Source of the DNA: Synechococcus sp. UW140
GTDB taxonomy: Bacteria > Cyanobacteriota > Cyanobacteriia > PCC-6307 > Cyanobiaceae
Assembly: GCF_900474295.1 (NCBI RefSeq)
Contig: NZ_UCOB01000034.1
Location: 52,699-116,698 of the forward strand
Length of the DNA: 64,000 nucleotides
Direction: 5' to 3'
The notes beneath the pieces were generated by a model. The model saw nothing but the letters and a program-made list of their open reading frames with translations. It made no database searches and was not told the origin of the DNA. The translations under genes and the position numbers were made by a program. Below, in pieces: positions 36,714 to 47,139 of this stretch; positions within the stretch are counted from its first letter, which is position 1, and each line of letters begins with the position of its first letter.

Positions 36714-37818
36714 TTGAGAACTGGGACTGATCGAAGCTCAGCTGGCAGCGGTGGGGGCGTCCAGCGGCGGCATCGTCGCTGGTGGGACTGATTACCTCCA
36801 GCCAAGCGCTTACAGGCTCACTGCGATAGCGCACTTGCACCTCCACCCGCTGACGTGTGCCGAGGGCCGGTTGTGCGATGGAGACCCAGTTCAAGGCACC
36901 GACCACACAGTTGTCGGTTCCGGCTTCCTCTCGCGTGGCCACAACCACGCGGTTCATCGCTGCTTCCAGTCGGACGACATGCAGCGGCTCGCTCCAGGCC
37001 ACCCCCAGCCCCTTGCGTTGACCGATGGTGAAATGTTCGATGCCGTCGTGCTTCCCGACCACCGTGCCATTGAGGAGCACGATCTCCCCCTCCCGTGCAG
37101 GCAGATAGGTGTCGAGGAAGGCACGCATCGAGCCGTGATGGTCAGCGAGGCAAAGGTCCTGGCTTTCCGGTTTCTGTGCCGTCCGCAAGCCGAAGCGTTC
37201 CGCTTCCAGTCTTGTGTCGGGTTTGGTCAGTTCGCCAAGCGGAAAGACCAACTTGCCCAGGGCTTCCTGCGGCAGGTCATAGAGGAAGTAACTCTGGTCT
37301 TTGCGGTGATCCAGTCCTCGCAGCAGCTGATGACGGCCGTTGTCACTCTGGTCTGCAGGACGGACGCGGGCGTAATGGCCTGTAGCGATTCGCCCGATTG
37401 ACCGGTTCTCCTCGGCCCAGGAGATCATCGGGCCGAATTTGACCTCTCGATTGCAGCGGGAACAGGGCAGCGGCGTCAGCCCTTCGGCATAGCCGTCCAC
37501 CAGGAACTGAACAATCTGTTCCTTGAAATGCTCTCTGAAATCAACGACGTGGTGGGGAACACCCAGCTGTTCGCAAATGCCGGCGGCATCCACGAGCCCT
37601 TCAGCGCAGCAGGCGCCTTTGCCACTCATCAGCCAGAGGGTCAGTCCTTCGACTTCCCAGCCGGCTTCCACCAGCAAGGCGGCAGTGAGAGAGCTGTCGA
37701 CCCCGCCGGAGAGTCCAACGGCCACGCGATGCTCTCCAGGCCATTGCCGCAGGCGCTCCAGAGCCTTTGCGCCTGCTTCAGTGGCCGTGGTGTGTGACTC
37801 GGCCTGGCGGATCGACAT
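36634..37818 (-). CDS. mnmA: tRNA-specific 2-thiouridylase MnmA
   Basis: Makes 2-thiouridine at the wobble position of Lys, Glu and Gln tRNAs. PP-loop [13 protein letters not shown] is near the N-terminus. The catalytic cysteines are in [12 protein letters not shown] and in the SQDLCLAD region, and the C-terminal beta domain ends [16 protein letters not shown]. The start at [11 protein letters not shown] gives 394 residues; upstream sequence in the same frame is antisense to nnrD/E and rejected. Confidence 0.94.
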   Translation of the reverse strand: MSIRQAESHTTATEAGAKALERLRQWPGEHRVAVGLSGGVDSSLTAALLVEAGWEVEGLTLWLMSGKGACCAEGLVDAAGICEQLGVPHHVVDFREHFKEQIVQFLVDGYAEGLTPLPCSRCNREVKFGPMISWAEENRSIGRIATGHYARVRPADQSDNGRHQLLRGLDHRKDQSYFLYDLPQEALGKLVFPLGELTKPDTRLEAERFGLRTAQKPESQDLCLADHHGSMRAFLDTYLPAREGEIVLLNGTVVGKHDGIEHFTIGQRKGLGVAWSEPLHVVRLEAAMNRVVVATREEAGTDNCVVGALNWVSIAQPALGTRQRVEVQVRYRSEPVSAWLEVISPTSDDAAAGRPHRCQLSFDQSQFSITPGQAAVFYDGERVLGGGLIQRTAP

Positions 37819-37884
37819 GACGGGTTCGGGCGGCATTGGCGGCACCGCTGGATCTCTCCATAGTGAGATCCCGGCTGTCCCTCT

Positions 37885-39462
37885 GTGTCCTGGCCCCCGA
37901 TTGATGCCGATCACTGTCTGGTGAGTACGGCTGAAATGGTGGCGCTGGAACAGGAGTGGCTGGCCAGTGGTCTGCCGGTTCCCGCTCTGATGGAGAAGGT
38001 CGGTCTGGCGATGGCGGCCTGGTGTCTGCAACAGCCTGGCCTGCTGGAGCAGGGTGTGCTGGTGCTGGTCGGTCCAGGCCATAACGGTGGCGATGGCTTG
38101 GTGGTGGCCCGGGAGCTCGCACAGGTGGGGATTGCTGTGCGGATTGTCTGCCCTTTACCCCTGCGTCAGCCACTCACACAACAGCACGCTCAGCATGTTC
38201 GCTGGTTGGGTGTGCCTGAACTTGAAGGTGAGCCAGATCCAGACGACCCCTCCCTCTGGATCGAAGCGTTGTTCGGCCTGGGGCAGACCCGCCCCCTGCC
38301 TTTGGGTCTGGCCACGTTGCTGCAGCAACGTCAAAGAAAACAACCTGGACGATTGGTCAGCCTCGATCTGCCGGCGGGACTGGATGGTGACAGCGGTCGC
38401 CCTTTCGATGGTGGAGCGGCGGTGGCAAGCGCCACGCTCACGGTGGGCCTGATCAAGCGGGGTTTGGTGCAGGACTGTGCGCTTGCCTATGTCGGACGTC
38501 TGCATCGGATTGAGGCAGGGGTGCCACGTCGACTGTTCCCGCCTTTCGCCAACCGTTTCGCCAATCGTCCGGTCTTGATGATTGGGGAGGACGATCTGCA
38601 GACGTTGCCTCGGCCCCATCCGCCCCGGTCAGCGATGAAATATGAGCGTGGTCGGGTGTTGGTGGTGGCGGGTAGCGAGTGCTATCGCGGCGCTGCTTTG
38701 TTGGCGCTTCAGGGAGTTCTGGCGAGTGGAGTCGGCAGCGTGCAGGCCGCGCTGCCGCAATCGGTTGCGGCAGAGATCTGGCAGCTGATACCGGAGGTTG
38801 TGCTGGCCGCAGCATTGCCGGCTACGGATCAATGCGGTCTCGACTGGGGAGGCTGGCTTGCCGGACACGATCTTCAGCGGCTCGATGCCCTGCTGCTTGG
38901 GCCTGGGCTGGGGGGGAATGGTGGTGACTGGGCGCAGCAGGCAGGGTCATTAAAGACATTCCCAGGCTTGTTGGTGCTGGATGCTGATGGTCTGAATCAG
39001 ATGGCGGCCTCGCCCTGTGGTTGGCAGTGGCTCAAAGGGCGCCTAGGTCCAACGTTGATCACGCCTCATGCCGGCGAGTTCGCACGTCTGTTCCCCAAGA
39101 TCAGTCTCGATCAGCCTCTGGAGGCCGCTCGTGCTGCTGCTGCATGCTCCGGAGCCACAGTGCTGCTGAAAGGAGCGCACACCCTTCTGGCGTCACCGCA
39201 AGGGAGCGTGCACCAGCTGATCAGCGGGAACCCCAGGGCCGCAAGGACTGGCCTGGGCGACGTTCTGGCTGGATTCACCGCTGGCTGGGGTGCGCAGGCC
39301 ATCTCTGATCAGACCACGCACCAGAGCTTGGACGAGATGCTTGCAGCAGCGGCGCTGCTCCATGGCGAAGCGGCACGCTCCTGCGATCAGGCCAGCACGG
39401 CCGGGGCTGTGGCCAGCCAGCTCTCGGCAATGGTTTTGCATCACAATTCGGCGACCGGCTGA
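37885..39462 (+). CDS. nnr: bifunctional NAD(P)H-hydrate epimerase / ADP-dependent dehydratase
   Basis: Repairs hydrated NAD(P)H. The N-terminal YjeF epimerase domain has [21 protein letters not shown] and [11 protein letters not shown]. The C-terminal carbohydrate-kinase-like dehydratase has [50 protein letters not shown] and [12 protein letters not shown]. About 525 residues is right for the fused form. It starts at a GTG here or at a second GTG 36 bases later. Confidence 0.92.
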   Translation: MSWPPIDADHCLVSTAEMVALEQEWLASGLPVPALMEKVGLAMAAWCLQQPGLLEQGVLVLVGPGHNGGDGLVVARELAQVGIAVRIVCPLPLRQPLTQQHAQHVRWLGVPELEGEPDPDDPSLWIEALFGLGQTRPLPLGLATLLQQRQRKQPGRLVSLDLPAGLDGDSGRPFDGGAAVASATLTVGLIKRGLVQDCALAYVGRLHRIEAGVPRRLFPPFANRFANRPVLMIGEDDLQTLPRPHPPRSAMKYERGRVLVVAGSECYRGAALLALQGVLASGVGSVQAALPQSVAAEIWQLIPEVVLAAALPATDQCGLDWGGWLAGHDLQRLDALLLGPGLGGNGGDWAQQAGSLKTFPGLLVLDADGLNQMAASPCGWQWLKGRLGPTLITPHAGEFARLFPKISLDQPLEAARAAAACSGATVLLKGAHTLLASPQGSVHQLISGNPRAARTGLGDVLAGFTAGWGAQAISDQTTHQSLDEMLAAAALLHGEAARSCDQASTAGAVASQLSAMVLHHNSATG

Positions 39463-39621
39463 GAAGCCCTGCAATCACTTGCAGAACTTGTTTTTGTAAC
39501 AAGCATGTCGCGACTTTTGTGTCGATTTCACCTCATGAATCTGAAGGGTTGCTGAAAACACAACGCCTCTTTGGATTTCCATAGGAAAGTCTTCGCATCG
39601 AATACAAAGTCGGAGAACAAC

Positions 39622-40563
39622 ATGGCCTCTCTGGCAGCCGGTCTTGCTGAAACCCAGCGCCGCCGAAGTAGTGATCCGATCAGTTGGTATCTCGCCACGA
39701 TCGGTCGTATCCCACTGCTTACACCAGCTGAAGAGATTGAACTTGGCAATCAAGTTCAGCAGATGATGACGCTCACTGAAGACGGTTCCATCGCCGTCGA
39801 TAGTGATCAGTTCAGCTCCCATGACCGGCGCATGATCCGGGTTGGGCGCCGAGCCAAGCAGCGCATGATGAAGGCCAACCTTCGTCTTGTGGTGAGTGTT
39901 GCCAAGAAATATCAAGGCAAAGGTTTGGAACTTCTTGATCTGATTCAGGAGGGTTCCCTTGGCTTGGAGCGAGCGGTTGAGAAGTTTGACCCCACCCGTG
40001 GTTACAAGTTTTCGACGTATGCCTTCTGGTGGATTCGCCAGAGCATGACCCGTGCCATTGCCTGCCAGTCGCGAACGATCCGTCTTCCTGTTCACCTGAG
40101 CGAGCGTTTAACCACCATCCGCAAGGTGAGTCTCGATTTGGCACACAAGCTTGGTGCCATGCCTTCGCGCATCGAAATTGCTGAGGCCATGGATATGCCT
40201 TTGGACGAGTTGGATTCCCTTCTTCGTCAGGCGTTGACCACCAGCAGCCTCGATGCTCCTGTGAACGGAGAGGAAGGGCGCAGCTTCCTTGGTGATCTGA
40301 TCGCAGACAGCTCCTGTGATGAGCCTCTGGCCAAAGTGGAGCAGAGCATTCATCACGAGCAGCTCGGTCGTTGGCTCAGCCATCTCAGTGACCAAGAGCA
40401 GCATGTGCTCAACCTTCGCTTTGGTCTGAATGGCAATGAGCGGCACACTTTGGCTGAGATCGGTCGCCTGCTGGAAGTGTCACGCGAAAGGGTGCGCCAG
40501 GTTGAGCTGAAGGCTCTGCGCAAATTGCGCAACCTCACCCGCAGGGTTCCTCCACAGTTCTGA
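39622..40563 (+). CDS. group 2 RNA polymerase sigma-70 factor
   Basis: Alternative primary-like sigma factor without region 1.1. Region 1.2 (DPISWYLATIGRIPLLT), region 2 (MMKANLRLVVSVAKKYQGKGLELLDLIQEG, YKFSTYAFWWIRQSMTRAI), region 3 (RIEIAEAMDMPLDELDSLL) and helix-turn-helix region 4.2 (LAEIGRLLEVSRERVRQVE) are all present. About 313 residues. The ATG of MASLAAGLAETQRR with a CGGAG site upstream is preferred over one 51 bases earlier. Such sigmas in cyanobacteria respond to stress, nutrients or light; which one this is cannot be told. Confidence 0.93.
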   Translation: MASLAAGLAETQRRRSSDPISWYLATIGRIPLLTPAEEIELGNQVQQMMTLTEDGSIAVDSDQFSSHDRRMIRVGRRAKQRMMKANLRLVVSVAKKYQGKGLELLDLIQEGSLGLERAVEKFDPTRGYKFSTYAFWWIRQSMTRAIACQSRTIRLPVHLSERLTTIRKVSLDLAHKLGAMPSRIEIAEAMDMPLDELDSLLRQALTTSSLDAPVNGEEGRSFLGDLIADSSCDEPLAKVEQSIHHEQLGRWLSHLSDQEQHVLNLRFGLNGNERHTLAEIGRLLEVSRERVRQVELKALRKLRNLTRRVPPQF

Positions 40564-40585
40564 AATTTCCGATTAGATCCTTGTT

Positions 40586-40614
40586 CAGATCAGGGCTTCT
40601 TCAGCCCTGATCTG
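40586..40614. terminator. hairpin terminator between sigma factor and pdhA
   Basis: Perfect 12-base inverted repeat CAGATCAGGGCT / AGCCCTGATCTG with a five-base loop in the 76-base gap between convergent genes; it may serve both directions, though T-runs are poor. Confidence 0.65.
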
Positions 40615-40639
40615 TAGTGGTTTTGATCCCAAGAGGATT

Positions 40640-41731
40640 TCAGTCTTCGGCCCAGATGTAGCGAGTGAGCTCGGAGCTATCCGGTTCAGGAGCGCTGAGC
40701 GCAAAATCAACGCAATCCTGCACCTCTGCGTCGATTTCTTTCTCGATGGCCCGCAGGTCCTCGCTGCTGACCAGGCCGGCTGAGACGAGATCGCGCTCAA
40801 GGGCCTTGAGCGGGTCTCGCTGGGCCCAGAACTGTTTCTCCTCTTCGGCCCGAAGCTCATCAGGATCGGCCAGGGAGTGGCCACGGAAGCGGTAGGTGAG
40901 GCACTCGAGCAGGGTGGGGCCTTCGCCTGCTCGGGCTCGGGCAACAGCTCGTTCAGCCGCGGCGCGAACCGCCAGCACGTCCATGCCATCCACTTCCTCT
41001 CCGGCCATGCCGAAGGACGCTGCCTTGCGCCAAATCTCAGGATCACTGGTGGCACGGTTGTGGTCCATCCCGATCGCCCACTTGTTGTTTTCCACCACGA
41101 AGATGATCGGCAGCTTCCAGAGCTGCGCCATGTTCAGGCATTCATAAAACTGACCAATGTTGCAGGTTCCGTCACCAAAAAAAGCGGCGGTTACGGAGTC
41201 GCTATCGGCTTCACCCAGGGCCTCACGCTTGTATCGGCTGGTGAAGGCAGCACCGAGGGCGACTGGGATGCCTTCGCCGATGAAGGCGTAGCCACCAAGC
41301 AAGTGATGCTCTTTTGAGAACAAGTGCATGGAGCCGCCTCGGCCCTTGCTGCAGCCGGTTTCCTTGCCAAAGAGTTCGCTCATGACCTCGCGGGCGGGGA
41401 CTCCGGCGCTGAGGGCATGCACGTGGTCGCGATAGGTGCTGCAGAACCAGTCGTGCTGTCGCTTCATCGCACCAATGACACCGGTGCTGACCGCTTCCTG
41501 GCCGTTATAGAGATGCACGAAGCCAAACATTTTGCCCCGGTAGTACATCTCGGCGCACTTGTCTTCAAAGCGCCGACCCAGGGTCATATCGCGATAGAGG
41601 GCCAGACCGGTGTCGCGGTCGACTTGGGCGCGGCTTGCCGTGACCAGACCGGAGAGACGCTCGGCATGGGCACCAGTTAGGCCTGTGCCAACTGCAGTCC
41701 GCTCGGTCTCCATCGCGATGTCCTGGCCCAT
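40640..41731 (-). CDS. pdhA: pyruvate dehydrogenase E1 component, alpha subunit
   Basis: Thiamine-diphosphate subunit that decarboxylates pyruvate. It has the TPP motif [23 protein letters not shown] closing at VVENN, the substrate-channel [13 protein letters not shown], and the phosphorylation-loop-like [15 protein letters not shown]. Length 363 includes about 30 extra N-terminal residues. It is a single gene; the beta subunit is not in the window. Confidence 0.95.
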   Translation of the reverse strand: MGQDIAMETERTAVGTGLTGAHAERLSGLVTASRAQVDRDTGLALYRDMTLGRRFEDKCAEMYYRGKMFGFVHLYNGQEAVSTGVIGAMKRQHDWFCSTYRDHVHALSAGVPAREVMSELFGKETGCSKGRGGSMHLFSKEHHLLGGYAFIGEGIPVALGAAFTSRYKREALGEADSDSVTAAFFGDGTCNIGQFYECLNMAQLWKLPIIFVVENNKWAIGMDHNRATSDPEIWRKAASFGMAGEEVDGMDVLAVRAAAERAVARARAGEGPTLLECLTYRFRGHSLADPDELRAEEEKQFWAQRDPLKALERDLVSAGLVSSEDLRAIEKEIDAEVQDCVDFALSAPEPDSSELTRYIWAED

Positions 41732-41837
41732 GACACGCCACTCATTGACGTCTGACTGTAAGGGTCAGCGGATGATCAATGGGCAAAAACCCTTGTTCTG
41801 CCTACAGTCTGCTGCCAATGGAAAGGGCTCAGAAAAG

Positions 41838-43967
41838 GTGGAACTGCCGATTGATCATTTCCGCCTTCTCGGCGTCAGCCCCTCTGCCGAGGCCGAAACG
41901 ATGTTGCGCACTCTCCAGTTGCGTATCGATCGGCCCCCATCCCAGGGATTTACCCAGGAGGCATTGCAGCAGCGGTCGGAGCTGCTGCGCCTCTCGTCGG
42001 ATCTGCTCACAGACCCTGAACGGCGAGCGGAGTATGAAGCGGCACTGCTTGACCTGGGTCGGGAGCATCCCGGCGAAATCGCCGGTCTGGAGCTGTCTTC
42101 CTCCCGAGAAGTTGCTGGCCTGATGCTGCTTTGGGAAGCCAGTTCACCGCATGAAGCCTTTCAACTCGCACGCCAGGCTCTACAGCCCCCTCAAGCTCCG
42201 GCCCTTGGCAGCAACCGTGAGGCTGATCTCGCCTTGCTGGCCGCTCTAGCTTGTCGCGATGCTTCCCGACAGGATCAGGAAAGTCGTCGTTATGAATCGG
42301 CAGCGGGCCTGCTCACCGATGGCCTGCAGCTGCTCCAACGGGTGGGCAAGCTCCCGGATCAGCGTCAGGAGATCGAGCAGGATCTGCTCCAGCTCACGCC
42401 TTATCGGATTCTTGATCTCCTCAGCCGCGATTTGGCTGAGGAGGTGTCGCGTCAGCAGGGTTTGCAACTCCTGGATGAATTGGTGAATGAGCGGGGTGGG
42501 CTTGAAGGCTCAACACTCACCAACGACAGTCACAGCCTTAGCCAAGGTGAATTTGAGCTGTTCTTTCAGCAGATCCGCCGCTTCCTCACTGTTCAGGAAC
42601 AGTTGGATCTCTATCAGCGCTGGCAGCGGGGGGGCTCCAGCGATGCAGCCTTCCTGGAGGTGATGGCCCTCAGCGCAGCTGGGTTCTCACGGCGTAAGCC
42701 GGAGCGGCTGGAGGAAGCGCGTCAGCGTCTGCAGTGCTTGAAACTGGACGGTCTGGACATGCGGCCGCTGCAGGGTTGCCTTGACCTCCTTCTCGGTGAT
42801 GTGGATCGTGCCCAGACCCAAGTGCTCGCGTCTTCAGATAGCGATTTGCAGCAGTGGTTGCTGAAACATCCTGGAGATGATCTCGCCGCTCTTTGCGACT
42901 ACTGCAGGGCCTGGTTGCGACGGGATGTGCTGCCGGGTTTTCGAGACGTGGACGCCGAAGCGGTGGATCTGGAGGCCTGGTTTGCGGATCGTGATGTACA
43001 GGCGTTTGTTGAACGTCTGGAACGGATTGAAGGTCGTCAGCTCAGTCGTGTGACGGAGTCCTCCCCTTCATCGGGCCAGGAGCAAGACCCCTTCCCTGCT
43101 TTCCCTCTCGATCCGGATGGCTTGATGCCTCTGCCTATCGGTGAAGCCTCATCCGCTTTGGCTGAGGAGGCTGATCACAGCAGCCCGACGAAAGAGGCTT
43201 CGACGGGTTGGCGCGATCGCTTGGCCGGCCTGTCCCGTCCGCAGTGGTCGATACCGAAGCTGACGCTGCCTCGCCCAGCACTCCCTCTGCCTCCTCTCAA
43301 TCCTCCCAGTCGTCCAGTGGTGATCGGTTCAGCGGTGTTTGCTGGTGTGGTGGCTGTTGTGGCTGCTTTCAGTGTGGTTGGTCTCCGGCAGGAATCCAGT
43401 CCCAGTGCCGATCAAGCAGGCAGCTCCCAAGACCTTTCCCAAACTCAGCCTCAGACCCAGTCCTCTCAGACGGATCTCAATCAGGCGGATCTCAGCCGAA
43501 ACAGGGCCAGCCAGACCGCGCCAATCGCGTCGAGTGCTCCGCCAGCACTGTTGAAGCCTGCTCAGGGTTATGCCCTTAGGGATGATCAGCCCACCACCGC
43601 CCAGTTAGAGGGTTTGTTGCAAGCCTGGTTGGATCGCAAGGCCCAGGTGCTGGCCGGGGGCTCCTTGGCGGATGCTCGATTGGCGGATGTGGCCCGGGAT
43701 GGGCTTCTGGCTCAGGTGCAGTCGCAACGCCAACGGGATGCTGCGATCGGCGCGAACCAGAAAGTGGCAGCCACGATCACCTCCGTGGAGGTGGTGAGTA
43801 GCAATGCCAATCGCATTGAGATCAAGGCGAAGGTGGCCTACAGCGATGAGCGCCTCGATGCCAGCGGCCAGGTGATGGAACGCACGCCAGCCAGATCCTT
43901 GCCGATTACTTACATCCTTGGCCGTGATGGCCAGCAATGGCGCCTGCATGCCTATTTCGGCAGCTGA
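41838..43967 (+). CDS. ftn2: cell division protein Ftn2/ZipN (ARC6 homologue)
   Basis: Membrane-anchored FtsZ partner specific to cyanobacteria and plastids. A J-like N-terminus (VELPIDHFRLLGVSPSA, with no HPD) is followed by a long helical repeat region. One membrane helix lies about residues 490-510 (VVIGSAVFAGVVAVVAAFSVV). An acidic Q/S-rich linker and a C-terminal IMS domain (LLQAWLDRKAQVLAGG ... YILGRDGQQWRLHAYF) follow. The GTG beginning VELPIDHF is chosen because upstream codons overlap pdhA antisense. Confidence 0.9.
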   Translation: MELPIDHFRLLGVSPSAEAETMLRTLQLRIDRPPSQGFTQEALQQRSELLRLSSDLLTDPERRAEYEAALLDLGREHPGEIAGLELSSSREVAGLMLLWEASSPHEAFQLARQALQPPQAPALGSNREADLALLAALACRDASRQDQESRRYESAAGLLTDGLQLLQRVGKLPDQRQEIEQDLLQLTPYRILDLLSRDLAEEVSRQQGLQLLDELVNERGGLEGSTLTNDSHSLSQGEFELFFQQIRRFLTVQEQLDLYQRWQRGGSSDAAFLEVMALSAAGFSRRKPERLEEARQRLQCLKLDGLDMRPLQGCLDLLLGDVDRAQTQVLASSDSDLQQWLLKHPGDDLAALCDYCRAWLRRDVLPGFRDVDAEAVDLEAWFADRDVQAFVERLERIEGRQLSRVTESSPSSGQEQDPFPAFPLDPDGLMPLPIGEASSALAEEADHSSPTKEASTGWRDRLAGLSRPQWSIPKLTLPRPALPLPPLNPPSRPVVIGSAVFAGVVAVVAAFSVVGLRQESSPSADQAGSSQDLSQTQPQTQSSQTDLNQADLSRNRASQTAPIASSAPPALLKPAQGYALRDDQPTTAQLEGLLQAWLDRKAQVLAGGSLADARLADVARDGLLAQVQSQRQRDAAIGANQKVAATITSVEVVSSNANRIEIKAKVAYSDERLDASGQVMERTPARSLPITYILGRDGQQWRLHAYFGS

Positions 43968-44050
43968 TCTTCAACCAGAGCAGTGGCTGAAGCAAGCGGT
44001 GTGAAAGGTGGCTTTTACCATCAACACATCACCGTTTGCGGATCGCTTCC

Positions 44051-45541
44051 ATGTTCGATGAGCTGTCAGCCCGCTTTGAAGATGCGGTTAAGGGGCTGAG
44101 GGGTCAGGACAAGATCTCAGACACCAATGTGGAGGGGGCCCTCAAGGAGGTGCGTCGGGCCCTGCTCGAGGCCGACGTCAGTCTGCCGGTGGTGAAGGAT
44201 TTTGTGGCTGAGGTGCGCGACAAGGCGGTCGGGGCCGATGTGGTTCGTGGCGTCAGCCCCGATCAGAAGTTCATTCAGGTGGTGCACGAACAGTTGGTCG
44301 AGGTGATGGGTGGCGACAACGCCCCTCTGGCCAAGGCTGCTCAGGCACCCACAGTCGTGCTCATGGCTGGTTTGCAGGGTGCCGGTAAAACCACGGCCAC
44401 AGCCAAGCTGGGCCTTCATCTCAAAGATCAGGGTCGCAAGGCTCTGATGGTGGGTGCAGACGTGTATCGCCCTGCCGCGATCGAGCAGCTCAGGACTCTT
44501 GGCGAGCAGATCGGTGTTGAGGTGTTCAGTCTTGGTGCTGAGGCCAAACCGGAGGACATCGCTTCTGCCGGTTTGGCCAAGGCCAAAGAAGAGGGTTTCG
44601 ACACCTTGCTGGTCGATACCGCTGGTCGCCTTCAGATCGACACGTCGATGATGGAGGAGATGGTGCGGATCCGCACCGCAGTGCAGCCCGATGAGGTGCT
44701 GCTGGTGGTGGATTCGATGATCGGCCAGGAGGCGGCCGAACTCACCCGTGCATTCCACGAACAGGTCGGAATCACCGGGGCGGTGCTCACCAAGCTCGAT
44801 GGTGATTCACGCGGTGGTGCTGCTCTTTCGATTCGGAAGGTCAGTGGTCAGCCGATCAAGTTCATCGGCACCGGCGAAAAGGTTGAGGCACTTCAGCCCT
44901 TCCATCCGGAGCGGATGGCGAGCCGAATCCTCGGCATGGGGGACGTGCTCACCTTGGTGGAGAAGGCCCAGAAGGAGGTCGAACTCGCCGATGTTGAGCA
45001 GATGCAGAAGAAGCTGCAGGAGGCGTCGTTTGACTTCTCCGACTTCTTGAAGCAGATGCGTCTGATCAAGCGGATGGGATCGCTCGGGGGATTGATGAAG
45101 ATGATCCCGGGCATGAACAAGCTCGATGACGGCATGCTCAAACAGGGGGAGCAGCAGTTGAAGAAGATCGAGGCGATGATCGGTTCGATGACGGCCGCCG
45201 AGCGCACGCAGCCCGAGCTTTTGGCGGCTCAGCCGTCGCGGCGACGACGGATTGCCTCTGGTTGTGGTTACCAGCCTGCGGATGTGGACAAGGTGCTGGC
45301 TGACTTCCAGAAGATGCGCGGGTTTATGCAGCAGATGACGCGCGGTGGCGGCATGCCGGGGATGGGTGGTGGCATGCCAGGGATGCCAGGCATGGGAATG
45401 CCGGGGATGGGTGGTGGCATGCCAGGGATGCCAGGCATGGGAATGCCGGGTATGGGCGGTGGTGGTCGCCCCACGCGTGGTGGCGGTCCTCCCCGCCGAC
45501 AACGCCCGGTCAAGAAGAAAAAGGGGTTTGGAGACCTGTGA
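44051..45541 (+). CDS. ffh: signal recognition particle protein Ffh
   Basis: SRP54 GTPase that targets membrane proteins with the 4.5S RNA. N domain first, then G domain motifs [24 protein letters not shown] and [10 protein letters not shown]. The methionine-rich M domain follows, with the RNA-binding [11 protein letters not shown]. The end is unusual: glycine-methionine-proline repeats encoded by two exact 45-bp tandem copies, then a basic tail ending [12 protein letters not shown] of [11 protein letters not shown] is used rather than a TTG five codons earlier. Confidence 0.96.
   Translation: MFDELSARFEDAVKGLRGQDKISDTNVEGALKEVRRALLEADVSLPVVKDFVAEVRDKAVGADVVRGVSPDQKFIQVVHEQLVEVMGGDNAPLAKAAQAPTVVLMAGLQGAGKTTATAKLGLHLKDQGRKALMVGADVYRPAAIEQLRTLGEQIGVEVFSLGAEAKPEDIASAGLAKAKEEGFDTLLVDTAGRLQIDTSMMEEMVRIRTAVQPDEVLLVVDSMIGQEAAELTRAFHEQVGITGAVLTKLDGDSRGGAALSIRKVSGQPIKFIGTGEKVEALQPFHPERMASRILGMGDVLTLVEKAQKEVELADVEQMQKKLQEASFDFSDFLKQMRLIKRMGSLGGLMKMIPGMNKLDDGMLKQGEQQLKKIEAMIGSMTAAERTQPELLAAQPSRRRRIASGCGYQPADVDKVLADFQKMRGFMQQMTRGGGMPGMGGGMPGMPGMGMPGMGGGMPGMPGMGMPGMGGGGRPTRGGGPPRRQRPVKKKKGFGDL
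45353..45442 (+). repeat. two tandem 45-bp repeats inside ffh
   Basis: Two identical 45-base units (each starting ATGCCGGGGATGGGTGG) followed by a partial third, encoding [19 protein letters not shown] repeats at the end of the Ffh M domain. Identity at DNA level indicates recent duplication. Confidence 0.9.
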
Positions 45542-45617
45542 CACCCCGCAAGGTATGGTTACTGTTTGGCACGCGGTTTTCAATCCGTGCCGAGTTCCAC
45601 CAACAAGTAGCGCCACG

Positions 45618-46022
45618 ATGATCAAGCTCCGCCTGAAGCGGTTCGGTAAGAAGCGGGAAGCGAGCTTCCGCCTCGTGGCCTGCAACAGCACGTCTCGTCG
45701 TGACGGTCGCCCCCTTGAGGAACTCGGTTATTACAACCCGCGCACCAAAGAGACCCGTCTTGATGCCGAAGGTCTGCGCTCGAGGTTGAGCCAGGGAGCT
45801 CAGCCAACCGACGCTGTCCGTTCCTTGCTCGAAAAGGGCGGTTTGCTCGAGAAGAGTGTGCGCCCTGCTGAGATTGTCGGAAAGGCCAAGCAGAACGCGG
45901 CTCGTGAGGCTGCTGCCAAGCAAGCCGCGAAAGAGGCTGCTGAGGCCAAGGCTGCCGCCGCCGCTGAAGCTGCTGCTGAGTCTTCCGATGAAGGGGCCTC
46001 CGAGGCTGGCGCTGAAGCCTGA
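45618..46022 (+). CDS. rpsP: 30S ribosomal protein S16
   Basis: Small-subunit protein: [34 protein letters not shown] and [14 protein letters not shown] are the S16 core (about 85 residues). The protein continues to 134 residues with an alanine/lysine/glutamate helix ([19 protein letters not shown]) not found in most S16. It lies 76 bases after ffh and nine before the phoH-like gene, a plausible operon. Confidence 0.95.
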   Translation: MIKLRLKRFGKKREASFRLVACNSTSRRDGRPLEELGYYNPRTKETRLDAEGLRSRLSQGAQPTDAVRSLLEKGGLLEKSVRPAEIVGKAKQNAAREAAAKQAAKEAAEAKAAAAAEAAAESSDEGASEAGAEA

Positions 46023-46030
46023 TTGAGGTC

Positions 46031-47044
46031 ATGGTCGAGGCCACGACTGCCGGCCGTTTCCTCTTTGATCTCCCAACTCCGGAAGCGGCTCTCGCCCTCT
46101 CCGGAGCATCCGAACAGACTCTGCGTCAACTCGAAGCACTCACCGGTGTTTCCCTGGTGATGCGGGGTCTTCAGCTTGAGATCCGTGGCAGACCCAGCCA
46201 ATTGGAGAGGGCTGCTGGTGTTGTCGAGCTGCTGCGCCCCTTCTGGCAGGAGGGGGAGAGCGTGTCATCGGTTGATTTGCAAGCGGCGCTTCAGTCGCTC
46301 GACACCGGTCGGCATCAGGATCATGAGGCAATGGGTCAGCAGGTGTTGGCCCGTAGCCAGCGGGGCAATCTGCTCAGGCCGCGGACCTTGCGGCAGAAAA
46401 ACTACGTCGAGGCGATGGAGCGCCACGACCTCACGTTGGCCCTTGGTCCGGCTGGAACCGGCAAAACCTTTTTGGCCACGGTGCTGGCCGTGCGCATGCT
46501 CACCGAACGCAAGGTGGAGCGATTGATTCTCACCCGTCCGGCGGTGGAGGCGGGAGAACGGCTCGGTTTTCTGCCGGGCGATCTGCAGCAGAAGGTGGAT
46601 CCTTACCTGCGACCGCTCTATGACGCCTTGCATGCCCTGTTGGGACCCGAAAAAACCAGCGCCTTGCTTGAAAAAGGTGTGATCGAAGTGGCCCCCTTGG
46701 CCTACATGCGTGGCCGCACTCTGTCGGAAGCGTTTGTGATTCTCGATGAAGCTCAGAACACCACGCCGGCGCAGATGCGCATGGTGCTCACCCGGCTTGG
46801 GGAGCGCTCTCGCATGGTGGTGACTGGAGACATCACCCAGGTTGATTTGCCTCAGGGGCAGCTCAGTGGCTTGGTCGAAGCGGCTCAGGTGCTTGAGGGG
46901 GTTGAGGGGGTCGCCGTTTGCAAGCTCACCGCAGCCGATGTGGTTCGCCATCCCATGGTGCAACGGGTTGTGGAGGCCTATGCCCGGCGGGACAAAGCCA
47001 ACGGTGGGCCGGCTGGATCCGGCGGACAGAGGCCGCGGCGCTAA
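46031..47044 (+). CDS. phoH: PhoH-family ATPase
   Basis: Predicted P-loop ATPase with N-terminal KH-like segment and helicase-like core: Walker A ALGPAGTGKTFLATVLAV, Walker B FVILDEAQNTTPAQMR, and VTGDITQVDLPQG. Length 337 is typical of PhoH-like proteins, which are linked to RNA metabolism and widespread regardless of phosphate. It follows rpsP directly. Confidence 0.92.
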   Translation: MVEATTAGRFLFDLPTPEAALALSGASEQTLRQLEALTGVSLVMRGLQLEIRGRPSQLERAAGVVELLRPFWQEGESVSSVDLQAALQSLDTGRHQDHEAMGQQVLARSQRGNLLRPRTLRQKNYVEAMERHDLTLALGPAGTGKTFLATVLAVRMLTERKVERLILTRPAVEAGERLGFLPGDLQQKVDPYLRPLYDALHALLGPEKTSALLEKGVIEVAPLAYMRGRTLSEAFVILDEAQNTTPAQMRMVLTRLGERSRMVVTGDITQVDLPQGQLSGLVEAAQVLEGVEGVAVCKLTAADVVRHPMVQRVVEAYARRDKANGGPAGSGGQRPRR

Positions 47045-47139
47045 TGCACTGCAACAGGAATTGATGGGGAGATCCGAACCTGTTTTCTGCCCAAAACCTT
47101 GTCAGGACTGGCAAAGTATTGACAGTGATCAGGAGATCC

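Noticed and set aside
45345..45617. Long upstream extension of rpsP frame
   Set aside because: It overlaps the glycine/methionine repeat end of ffh in another frame; S16 has a standard [10 protein letters not shown] start at 45618.
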